Source: Neocallimastix lanati (nom. inval.) (lineage: Eukaryota; Neocallimastigomycota; Neocallimastigomycetes; Neocallimastigales; Neocallimastigaceae). From it: DNA of 37,500 bases. The notes beneath the pieces are model-generated. The model saw nothing but the letters and a program-made list of their open reading frames with translations, was not told the origin of the DNA and ran no database searches. Position numbers and translations under genes: made by a program. Below, one piece after another: positions 22,767 to 32,392 of the stretch. The DNA lies in the NCBI GenBank assembly GCA_016946835.1, contig JACVTC010000164.1:102501-140000 (forward strand), written 5' to 3'. The number at the start of each line of letters is the position of its first letter. The stretch's first letter is position 1.

Positions 22767-23290
22767 ATTTAAATTAAAAGTGTTATCTGTATTAATCTTT
22801 ATAACTATTTATTTCATGTTCTAGTAAAGCATTTTCTTTTTTTTTTATTTTTTATTATTACTATTATTATTATATTTCTTATTTATTCTCATTTTTATTA
22901 AATTAATGCCTTTAATATATATATAAATATATACTACAAAAAATAAAAAATAAAAATAAAAAAAAAATAAAAATAAAAAAAAAATAAAATAAAATAAAAA
23001 AATAAAATAATATAAAATAAGAAAAAAATAATAAGATAAAATAAAGTTAAAAATAAAAATATATATATATATTTATTTATATATATATATTATATTTTAC
23101 TTCATATTATTTTTATTTTTATTATTTTTATTATATGTATTTTAATTAAATTTTATTGTAACTTTTATTACTTTTTTTTCTTACAAGAATTAAAAAAAAA
23201 AAAAAGTTATTTAAATTAAAAGTATTATCTGTATTAATCTGAATAACTATTTATTTCATGTTCTAGTAAAGCATTTTCTTTTTTTTTTTC
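22421..23290. repeat. 430-bp tandem segmental duplication
   Basis: Copy 1 begins at 22421 and copy 2 at 22851. They share, in order, TTTATTATTACTATTATTAT, AATTAATGCCTTTAATATAT, an A/T low-complexity block, CTTCATATTAT, a poly(A) run, GTTATTTAAATTAAAAGT and TTCATGTTCTAGTAAAGC. Differences lie mainly in homopolymer and dinucleotide lengths, plus an occasional substitution. No coding sequence is inside. It is a recent duplication, or possibly an assembly artefact. Confidence 0.85.
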
Positions 23291-23804
23291 AAAGTATATA
23301 AGTATATATACATGCTCAACAAGAATAAATTAATTTTTTTTTTTTTAATTTTTATAATTTTAATAATTAATTTTTTTAATTTTTTTAATTTTTTTTAAAA
23401 AAGTATACACATGGTTATATTATTATTATTATATATTTATTAATTTATTATTTTTATTAGTAGTAATTGTATATATATATTTATAATTTATTATTAATTA
23501 ATAAATAAAAATAGAAATAAATTATTATAAGATATTTATTATTATAAAATAATAATAATAATAATAATATATAATTAAATAATAAAAATATTAATAATTT
23601 ATAATTATTATTTTATTATTAATAATATTTTTATTATTATTAAAGAAATTTATTTAATTATTAATTATTCATACATTTATTTATTTATTATAAAATATTA
23701 TATTGACAATTATAATTTAATTATATATAATATTAAAAAAAAAAAAAAAAAAACATAAAATAAAATATAAATAAAATATTAGCAAAAATAATTAAAATAA
23801 AATT
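23291..23804. other. AT-rich intergenic DNA
   Basis: Low-complexity A/T sequence with TTA/TAA repeats; nothing gene-like. Confidence 0.75.
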
Positions 23805-23819
23805 AAAATTATATTAAAA
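23805..23819. repeat. Target-site duplication, left copy
   Basis: AAAATTATATTAAAA, identical over 15 bases to 24262-24276 on the other side of the SINE. Confidence 0.9.
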
Positions 23820-24261
23820 CATAGACTTGCACATATGGGTACCCATCTCCCATATGGCCATACAGTTATTAATTAACTGTAAGGTGATGAGTTATTGGCA
23901 TACTGTATCAGCTTCGCCGCTCTCAATCGTCGTTACACACTGCCCGGAGATGCATTCCTAACGTTCCTACATATATCTCTAATGACCACGAGCATCAGAA
24001 CGGAACCATTAACTCCTCCCTAGTGGGTGTAATCATTGGCGATTGGAAATTTTACAATCATCAAGGTCTATGCTTCAATTCAAAGCGTAGTATCAGGGTT
24101 GGGTGAAATAATCATCTGAGGGAAAGCCTTATGGACATCACGTGTGGTCTCATGATATCCCAGGATAGAAACCTCATCCGATTATTTGGTGCCATGCCGA
24201 GGATTCGAACCCCGCCCTCTACAGTAACCTGTATCGTCCTAACCGACTGGACCAACATGGC
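23820..24261 (-). mobile_element. tRNA-derived SINE, full length with 15-bp target-site duplication
   Basis: A 442-base block of GC-richer sequence begins on the minus strand with a tRNA-like head (24187-24261), continues as a unique body and ends in AAGTCTATG. It is bounded exactly by identical 15-base direct repeats, the mark of target-primed insertion. The sense strand contains no TTTT anywhere in the 442 bases, despite the AT-rich genome. The first TTTT is the first four bases of the flanking duplication, so a Pol III transcript from the internal promoter would span the whole element. A hairpin (CATATGGG with CCCATATG) lies near the 3' end. It has no coding capacity and would need a LINE, possibly the one at 13297, for mobility. 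There is no long A tail on this copy. Confidence 0.88.
24187..24261 (-). other. tRNA-like head of the SINE (Pol III internal promoter, degenerate tRNA)
   Basis: 75 bases fold as a tRNA with a 7-bp acceptor stem (GCCATGT with GCATGGC, one G-T pair), a D arm (GTCC/GGAC) and a T arm (CGGGG/CCTCG) with loop TTCGAAT. It ends in an A discriminator and an encoded CCA. The A box TGGTCCAGTCGG (24243-24254) and B box GGTTCGAATCC (24201-24211) match consensus. The anticodon region does not form a 5-bp stem with 7-base loop. It collapses to TACAG-GTTA-CTGTA with a four-base loop, so it cannot be a working tRNA. Encoded CCA suggests descent from a mature tRNA. Confidence 0.85.
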
Positions 24262-24276
24262 AAAATTATATTAAAA
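24262..24276. repeat. Target-site duplication, right copy
   Basis: AAAATTATATTAAAA, matching 23805-23819 exactly. Confidence 0.9.
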
Positions 24277-24526
24277 TTAATTTTTTTTTTTTTTTTTTTA
24301 TATTTTATTTATATTTTAATGCCGTACTTAACCACCTTTAATATATAAATTTTTTTTAATCTAAATTAAAACTGTTGGAAAAATTCAATATAAGGTTAAT
24401 TGATATATATAAGATTAAGTTTAGTTGATATATTGCTATAGTTTAAGTTATTGATATATCGATATATTATCTGAATATACTTTTATAAAATACTCAATAG
24501 AGATAACTAGTATCGTTATATTTAGA
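24277..24526. other. Short intergenic stretch
   Basis: Poly(T) at about 24280-24299, then AT-rich DNA with TTGATATAT motifs. It would be the 3' flank of the minus-strand gene that follows. Confidence 0.6.
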
Positions 24527-25170
24527 TTAGTTAATCAGATAATACTTCTCTATCTTAATAAATGAATAATCAACGTAATAACCATCATTAAGTATACCAT
24601 AACCATTATTATAATTATCACTATCGGTTCTTTTACTGATAGTGATAGTAATAGGCTTAATGGTATCATAAAGATAGACAGTTAATTGGTTAGATATATC
24701 GTTCCAGATGATATGGTTGATAAAGATCAATACGAATGATCGTTTAACTTTGTTACTAATACTATCGTAGTTTTTAGATATAAATAAGTTTCTATAGCAA
24801 TGGTATAGTTTGACTATGAACTTATTATCAATCAAAGCTTTATCGATATTAATCAACAATTCGAAGATAATGGGATTGATGTATTCAATAACCAGATTCT
24901 TACAATCACAACCAATCCTAGCTTTATCATCAACTGGAGTCTTCTTTTTTCGGAATAATACGTTTACTACAACCATAATACTTTTAATCTGATATCTTTA
25001 TAAAGTCGGTTATTGTTACCTACCATTAATTTGACTGCATTTACCACAAACTAATACTGATGATAAATAGTTCTCATTACTAGGTTTACTAATAGCCATA
25101 TATATAAATTTGGTCTGATTGTTTTACCTTGACATTTTAAACATTTTTTCCAAGTTTAAATAATTATTTT
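24527..25170 (-). pseudogene. Unidentified protein gene, probably broken (Cys-rich N-terminus)
   Basis: The longest open frame is 24976-24527 (149 codons), with normal-complexity protein such as ARIGCDCKNLVIEYINPIIF, FIVKLYHCYRNLF and INHIIWNDISNQLTVYLYD. Upstream on the same strand another frame reads NENYLSSVLVCGKCSQINGR, and between them a third frame reads KYYGCSKRIIPKKE. Reading the three together would need a short intron or disrupted segment, plus a one-base change in an A6 run. Together they give a CxxC...C...CxC pattern followed by beta-rich sequence, loosely like a zinc-ribbon OB-fold of the RPA large-subunit type. That resemblance is weak. An upstream ATG exon with GTAAAA donor near 25125 is possible. 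It is either a decayed gene or a real gene that I cannot splice. Confidence 0.4.
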
Positions 25171-25382
25171 TAATATTATAAACTTTTATGAGTTAATAAA
25201 ATAATTTAATAATAATAAAAAAAAAAAAAAAAAAAAATAAAAAAAAAAAAAAAAAAAACTCATAAATCATTATATAATTAATTTAATTAAAATAGAAACA
25301 TAATAATGATAATATTTTAATATTTTTTAGCAATAATATATTTTTGATTTTTTTAAATATTATTTTATAAAGGAAAACTATA

Positions 25383-25420
<38 letters not shown>

Positions 25421-25502
25421 TAATAAAATATTATTCTATAATTTTTAGTTCTAAAAACGTGGATGAAATTAATGAAAAAGTGTAAATTAATTATATAAAA
25501 AA

Positions 25503-25538
<36 letters not shown>

Positions 25539-25725
25539 ACTAATATAATTTAATATTAAAATATATATAATTAAGTTTTTAATTTAAATATTTGTTGTTA
25601 ATAGTTAAATTATATGCAATTGCTATTTGCAATTATTTATGGAATTATTTTATTAATTGAAATGATTAAAAAAATTTTTAATGACATTAATAATTATTCA
25701 ATAATATTTTTATTTTTTTGGAGTA
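25171..25725. other. AT-rich intergenic DNA
   Basis: Poly(A) near 25219-25258, a TA repeat near 25389-25413 and an AAAT repeat at about 25500-25536. Weak traces of reading frame just before 25726 could be the lost first helix of the following receptor pseudogene. Confidence 0.65.
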
Positions 25726-26106
25726 AAATTTAATCCCTTTTTTCAAATTTTTATCCGTTGATTTTTGGATCTATTGTTATATTATATTGTTATATTATGT
25801 GTAATATTTACTAGATTTGGAATGATAAATAGTTCTAAATGTAATTTAAATACAACGTTATTTTTCTTTGGTATAAGTTTGTGCTATATTCCCATCTTGT
25901 ATAAATTAATTTTAAATTTTCCTGAATATAATAAAATTTCAATAGGGATTAAAAAAACATAAAATATATATTTTTTTTTATTTATTTTTATTCTCATTAA
26001 AGTATTATTAAATGGAGTTTCATTTTTAATAGAAAATGATATTAAAAAAAAAAAAAAATTCTCATTAAAGTATTATTAAATGGAGTTTCATTTTTAATAG
26101 AAAGTA

Positions 26107-26154
<48 letters not shown>

Positions 26155-26479
26155 TAATTAAGGAAGGACAAAATTTTCAAATATGTCAAATAAATAATAT
26201 TTATGGAAAAATAATATTTGGAATTCGAGTTAACTTTTTAAATTATTAATTATTTTTATTATCTTAATTTATATATTTCTTGAGTGGAACTTAAAAAAAA
26301 AAAAAAAAAATTATGACAATCGATTTTTAGCTTCAGTTATGTATATTTATATTTATATATATTTTTTTTTATTCATCCTAACTTTTTTTTTTTAATTTAA
26401 TATATTTTTTAATTTAAATATTAAAGTATTTATTATTAAAGAACATAAATTTTATATAATATTATAAAATTCTATAATA

Positions 26480-26526
<47 letters not shown>

Positions 26527-26707
26527 ATTTAAACAAAAATAAGTTAAATATTAATTCAAAATTTAAATATTATATTTATAGATAGTTTATTAGGAAAAAA
26601 AAAAACTCAATATATAAATTTATTCATTCATGTAAAGACTCGGTTCATCATTCATCATTTTCTAAATTAAAAAATGAAGCGTTAATGAACTCTTCAAAAA
26701 TGTATAA

Positions 26708-26716
<9 letters not shown>
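25726..26716 (+). pseudogene. Decayed seven-helix receptor gene, class C GPCR (GABA-B-like)
   Basis: Coding fragments appear in receptor order, in different frames, separated by stops and long poly(A) tracts. In order: FLDLLLYYIVILCVIFTRFG, KCNLNTTLFFFGISLCYIPI and LYKLILNFPEYNKISI (helices 2-3); FLFIFILIKVLLNGVSFLIE (helix 4, after an in-frame stop); EGQNFQICQINNIYGKIIFG (26157-26229, extracellular loop and start of helix 5); IFIILIYIFLEWNLK (end of helix 5); YDNRFLASVMYIYI (26312-26353, helix 6); and a Ser-rich tail, SIYKFIHSCKDSVHHSSFSK, at about 26606-26716. Helix 7 and the ectodomain are missing. The order and the YGK...EWNL...YDNRFLASVMY spacing resemble GABA-B helices 5-6, as in the expanded receptor families of anaerobic fungi. 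Clearly dead; the family call is by recall. Confidence 0.68.
25991..26112. repeat. 68-bp tandem duplication within the receptor pseudogene
   Basis: TTCTCATTAAAGTATTATTA and the following bases through AATAGAAA occur at 25991 and again at 26059, each followed by a poly(A) run. The second run is about 47 bases. The duplication repeats the helix 4 segment. Confidence 0.9.
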
Positions 26717-26750
<34 letters not shown>

Positions 26751-27002
26751 TTTCATAAAGTTAAAATTAAATATTTATAATATATATATATTATTTTAGT
26801 AATGAAAATAATATAATTATCATTTTTAACATATATTGATATTGAAGATAAATAACGAGAAGGACTATTTTTTTTTTTTTTTAGAATCAAATCTTCTCAA
26901 TATATGGCATTCGATATCTACTTTTTAGCTCTATAAATTAATATCTTTTTCATTTATCCTATTTTTCTTTATTTAAATAAAAACAATTAATAATATTGAT
27001 AG
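26717..27002. other. Short intergenic stretch
   Basis: Poly(A) at about 26714-26747, then AT-rich sequence. The bases at about 26886-26935 (TATGGCATTCGATATCTAC) are more complex but unassigned. Confidence 0.6.
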
Positions 27003-27115
27003 GCATATATGCTGTATAAACTATGCTGATGGATGTTCATATAGGTTAACAACAATGTTTTTGCACCTATTATTGATTATATAAACAGGTATGGTTCAGC
27101 ATACAGCATATATGC
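27003..27115. repeat. Interrupted inverted repeat, MITE-like
   Basis: The left arm GCATATATGCTGTAT...GCTGA (27003-27029, with a seven-base insertion) pairs with the right arm TCAGCATACAGCATATATGC (27096-27115). A nested pair ATAGGT/ACCTAT lies inside. The whole is 113 bases. TTGAT occurs close to both ends but not flush. It could be a small fold-back transposon or a structured RNA. Confidence 0.6.
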
Positions 27116-27133
27116 ATTTTGATGCTATTTAAA

Positions 27134-27455
27134 TTCATAATTTATAATATATCTATCTTCTTTCTAATTTTAAATTTATTTATGGAATTTAAAAAATTCA
27201 TAATTTATAATATATCTATCTACTTTCTAATTTTTAATTTATTTATTGAATTTAAGAAATTCATAATTTATAATATATCTATCTTCTTTCTAATTTTTAA
27301 TTTATTTATGGAATTTAAGAAATTCATAATTTATAATATATCTATCTTCTTTCTAATTTTTAATTTATTTATGGAATTTAAGAAATTCATAATTTATAAT
27401 TTATAATATATCTATCTTCTTTCTAATTTTTAATTTATTTATGAATTTAAGAAAG
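27134..27455. repeat. 63-bp minisatellite, five copies
   Basis: Units begin with TTCATAATTTATAATATATC at 27134, 27197, 27260, 27323 and 27386. The last has a nine-base insertion. The unit is a multiple of three and translates on the plus strand to KFIIYNISIFFLIFNLFMEF-like 21-residue repeats. With no recognisable protein around it I treat it as a repeat, not a gene. Confidence 0.88.
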
Positions 27456-27472
27456 TATTGCAATTGATCTTC

Positions 27473-27508
<36 letters not shown>

Positions 27509-27817
27509 TATATTTTATTCTTTTTTATTAATTTTTTTTTTATATTTTAATTATATAAAAATATATATATAAATATATATAAATATTTATAATAATTTAT
27601 ATAAAATTACATTTTTTTTTATATATAAAAATAAAATCTTAATCTTAATTACTCATCACTTTTTTTTTTTTTTTTATTTTTTTTTTTTTTTTGGTATAAT
27701 TATTTATAAATAAATTTTTTTATTTTTTAATTTTTTTTTCATTATTCTATTTTATTTTTATATAAATAATAATATTATTATAATAATATTATTATAATGA
27801 TAGTTCCATTTTTTATT

Positions 27818-27872
<55 letters not shown>

Positions 27873-27875
27873 TGC

Positions 27876-30329
27876 TTATTCTTGAATCTTCTTAATTAAT
27901 TTGTAAATTCTAGTAGCACTTTGTTCAATTTCTTCAATCGTTAATTTATTATTCTTGTAAGCTTCAGTAACTTGATCATAGAAATTCTTTGATCCTGGCA
28001 TGACGACATCATGAGATGACTTTATGATTTCACAGAGATCATAGTCAGGATATTTGTCACTTAAAGCCATATTTTGTACGGTCCAATCAGTCATAATAAC
28101 ATTATCAAAGTTGTTTTCCTTTCTTAAAACATTAGCAATAACACCGTAGTGATGACTGACGTGAACTCCATTAATTAAATTAAAGGAGGACATAATTGCA
28201 CCTGGATTACTCTTTTTAATAGCAATTTCAAAACCTCTTAAGTAAATTTCACGGAAGGCTCTTTCAGACATGTTACTACTGACACCGAAACGGTTATTTT
28301 CCTTGTTGTTAGCAGTGTAGTGTTTAAGAGTGACGTAAGTGTTCTTATGTTGTTGTACACCTTTTGTAATATGGGCAGCCATCATACCACTAATTAATGG
28401 ATCTTCGGAGTAGTATTCAAAGTTTCTACCATTTAAGATGCTTCTGTGAATGTTTAAAGCTGGAGCAAGCCATAAATTAATGTGGAACATGTTCATTTCA
28501 GTACCAACAATATCACCACATAATTCAGCGAATTCAATGTTCCAACTTTGAGCAAGAGCAGTACCAATTGGAATAGCAGTAGTGAATTGATGGTGGAGCT
28601 TCGTACCTTCTGGAATCTTTGGGAATAAGAAACTAAACATTGCCTTAAGATCTTCTGGAACAATTTCAAGGGCACTTTCAGGTAAGGAACCCTTAGTAGA
28701 ATGAACGCCTGCTTCGTCAATGAAATAGTCTCTAGCAATGTTAACACCAGCTGGACCATCAGATAAAACGACTGGTTTTAAATCTCCAAACTTATATAAT
28801 TCTCCGGCAACACCAGCAACAGTGGTAACGTAACTACCATTTGGATCGTCAGCGTGGGCACCAACAACAAATTTAATCTTTTCTTCAGTAGTTAATCCCT
28901 TGATAACATCGCTAACTTCGAATTTTTTATTGTAATCCACCGTTTCGGTTTTGATACTCTTAACGTTAAGCTTTAACTTCTTAACGCCCTTTAAGCTATC
29001 CTTCTTCTTGGAATGGAAAACCTTATCTTCGAATCCTGGATTACCAATTTGGTTTTCAACCTTTTTAACAATAACTCTAGAGGGAACTTCAATAACTGCA
29101 ACTGGAACAGTGTTTCTACTGGAATTACCTAAACGAACAATGTAAGAACCCTTATCTATGATGTAGGATTGAGTCTTGCTATCGTAACTAGGGAAATCAG
29201 ACATGTTAAATTCTAATCTAAGCGTTTCTTCACCATTTGGTGCAAGTTCATCAGTCTTTGCAAAGCTAACCAATTGTTGGTATGGTTCATCTAATTCGGT
29301 TTGAGGCTTAGATAAGTAAAGTTCTAAAACTTCCTTACCATTGAATTTACCAATATTTTTCACGGAAGCATCAACGCTAACTCTGTCACCAATTATCTTA
29401 ACTTTCTTGAAATTGAATTTGAAGTCGGTGTAACCTAAACCGAAACCGAATGGGAACATAACATCAACATCAGCGGAATCGAAGTAACGGTAACCAACGT
29501 AAACACCTTCAACATAATTAATATCAGTTAAATTACCCATACTAGCAAAGTAATCTTCATTTCTAGTCCAGGAAGTAGCAAGCTTACCTGATGGATACTT
29601 TTCTCCAATGACAAGATCAACTAAAGTTTTTGAGGTATTCGTACCAAGTTGAGAAAGTACTAAAATATTTTTAACATCATCAAGACCAGATAAATCCACT
29701 GGACCACCAGTGTTTAAGACAAGCATGAACTTCTTGAATCCTTTAGCTAAAGTTAAGATGGTATTTCTTTCAGTATCGGTAAGTAAAGCATCACCCTTGT
29801 CATTAACTCTATCGACACCTTCACCAGAAATTCTAGAAACAACAAATATGGCAACATCGCCTTCCTTTTCAACTGGAAGGTTATCACATTCTGGTTCATT
29901 TAAAATAACACTGAAGTGAGCAAAAAGATAGGCGAATGGATTATCATAATCGAATTCAGACTTTAATTTGTTAATGTAAGCATCATAAGCCTTTTGATAA
30001 CAGACATCATAGGCATCTAAATAATCATTAGTTAAAATTTCAAATCCTTCATTTTTGAAAGCCGTTTCAATGTTATCAAATTTTCTAATATTAATATCTC
30101 CAGAACCGGTACCTCCTTTAATTGTCTTTCTAATACCATTTCCGTATAAATAAATTTTTCTTTCATTTTCAGCAAGTGGGAAATCACCATTTCTTCTTAA
30201 TAAAATGGTACTTTCACCCAAGTATTCATCTAACATGTTAATATGTTCAATTTCATATTCACTCATTTCATTTTCATTAGTTTCATTTTCTACTTCCTCT
30301 TCAGCTTCTTTAATTATAAAATATATAGA

Positions 30330-30371
<42 letters not shown>

Positions 30372-30970
30372 AGAATTAAGTTTTCAAATTATTTACAAAA
30401 CAAAAAAAAAAAAATTTCCTTTCATCTTTTTTCTGTTGTTGATAATATCTATTTAATTTTTTTTTTTATTAACAATTATATTTATATATTATAAGTATAT
30501 ATATTATATATACCATCATCATCAACACCTGAATCTTCTTCTACATTTTCAATATCATTATCATCCACATTAACATTAACTTCTTCGTTTTCACCTATTT
30601 TTTTTTTTTTTTTTTAAATGAAAAAAAAAAAAAAAAATTATTATTATTATTATTAATAAAAAGTTCTAAATATATATATGTTGTTTATTATATATTTTAT
30701 TGGTTATTGTTATTATTTTTTAAAAAGTTTTATTATTTACCATCAGATAAATTTTCTGCTTCACTTATATCTGAAGTTTCGGCTTTTTCAGCTATTGAAT
30801 TTTGTAAAATAATTTAAAAAAAAAAAAAAAAAAAAAAAAGTTAATTTCATTATTATACAATTTTTTTAATAATGATAAAAATATTTTACTCTAAAATATT
30901 TACCTGGATTAGATAATACTAAATAGATATTAAGAATAATACCTATTAAAAAAATATTAAAAATTCTCAT
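27876..30970 (-). CDS. Secreted GH3 beta-glucosidase-type enzyme, permuted (bacterial) domain order, four exons
   Basis: By-eye model, minus strand: exons 30970-30904, 30791-30741, 30594-30514 and 30307-27876; 876 residues. All three introns are GT-AG and phase 1. Exon 1 encodes a signal peptide (MRIFNIFLIGIILNIYLVLS), so the enzyme is exported. Exons 2-3 and the start of exon 4 give an acidic linker to about residue 80. The core starts with the alpha/beta sandwich (KGGTGSGDINIR; SGEGVDR with E229 as candidate acid/base). A fibronectin-III-like domain follows (FPFGFGLGYTDF...VLELYLSKP), and last the TIM barrel (DGPAGVN, NGRNFEYYSEDP, KHYTANNKENNRFG and nucleophile D807 in MTDW). Most GH3 enzymes run barrel first; this inverted order is typical of rumen clostridial enzymes, suggesting bacterial origin. 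It likely releases glucose from cello-oligosaccharides; activity is inferred. Confidence 0.9.
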
Positions 30971-31047
30971 TTCTCTTTTATTATTACTCTCTTTTTATTA
31001 TTTATCTATTTTATATATATATTTTCCCCTTATTTATTTATTTATTT

Positions 31048-31080
<33 letters not shown>

Positions 31081-31487
31081 TTAGTCTATATATATATCCA
31101 TTGCTGATATATATGAATAATTTAATTATCTTTTTAAATAGGAAAAAAAAAAATTTTTTTTTTTTTTATTTTTTTAAATTTTAATTTAATAAAAATTCAA
31201 ATTCATTAAAAAAAAAAACAATTTGATACGAGATATAATTTATGAAATTACTTATTACATAATTTAATAAATTTTTTTTTTTTTTTTTTTATATAATTTT
31301 ACATTAATGTGAAAATTATAAAATTTATAAAATTTTGGTTAAAACATTAATATTTTATTATACTTTAATAAATATTATTCTTTACCAACAATAAAATTAA
31401 AATAAAAATAAAAACTACTAAAAATATTTTTTTTTATTTTAATTTCAATTTATCCATTAAGTATTTTATTTTTAATTATAATTTGAT

Positions 31488-31525
<38 letters not shown>

Positions 31526-32218
31526 TAATCATAATAAATTATGAATTTAATCGTATAAATTATATAAATTCATATAATAAATAATAGTAATAAAAATTAA
31601 TTTAATTAACGGAAGAATTATCATGATAAATCTAATAGAATTACTTAATAATTATTATAATTTTCCAATAATATTATTTCTTAATTACAATAAATTATAA
31701 ATAGTAATAATAATGCTAATAATAATAATTAAAAATTATAATATATAAATTGTTGATCAAAATTTTTGGATACATCTAATTTTAACTATTCAAAGTAACC
31801 AAATATTTTTTTTAAACTTAAAACTCTTTTATTTTTTATTTTTTATTTTTTTTTTTTAATACACACAGAATTAAATAGAATTAACGATATTAATAAATTT
31901 GATTATATTATATATTAGTAATTTTATATTAACGATAATTTAAAATGATTAAAACTTTATCTTAACAAAATTTTTAGATATAAAATTATAAAATTAAGCT
32001 TAATTGTGAAACAATAATTTCTTATGAATTATTTTTCTCTTAATTTAATTATTATTATTTTTTTTTCAACCAATTTAGTATATGGTAATAATTTAAATAT
32101 TATTATTATTATTTATTTATATATTTATTTATTTCTTTTAATTTTAGTATTCAAGTAATAAATAATAAATAAAATATATTAGTGCTTTTAATATAAAATA
32201 AAAAAATAAAACTTTAGA
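30971..32218. other. AT-rich DNA upstream of GH3
   Basis: No gene is supported. Poly(A)/poly(T) runs lie at about 31058-31080, 31141-31168, 31270-31290 and 31493-31520. The GH3 promoter must lie just above 30970, but no specific element is recognisable. Confidence 0.7.
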
Positions 32219-32260
32219 ATATTTTTTTTTGTGATTAGATTAAAAGAATAATAATTGAAT

Positions 32261-32313
<53 letters not shown>

Positions 32314-32392
32314 TGTTAAATTAATAATATTAACATGAAAAATGTACTAAAACTTAAAATTATTCTATTCATCTAATCACAAAAAAATATAT
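32219..32392. repeat. Fold-back inverted repeat around a poly(T) tract
   Basis: ATATTTTTTTTTGTGATTAG and AT plus AGAATAAT (left, 32219-32258) match in reverse complement ATTATTCTATTC then ATCTAATCAC and A7TAT (right, 32355-32392). A poly(T) of about 50 bases (32263-32312) lies between the arms. Confidence 0.65.

Noticed and set aside
24187-24261. Functional tRNA gene
   Set aside because: The anticodon arm lacks a seven-base loop, CCA is encoded, and the sequence is the head of a 442-base element bounded by a target-site duplication.
23820-24261. RNase P, SRP or similar structural RNA gene
   Set aside because: None of the conserved motifs of those RNAs was seen, and the exact 15-base flanking duplication shows a retrotransposed insertion.
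28951-29919. Plus-strand frames of 64 and 69 residues and a minus-strand 88-residue frame (28493-28759) within GH3
   Set aside because: They overlap the conserved GH3 exon in other frames and have no features of their own.
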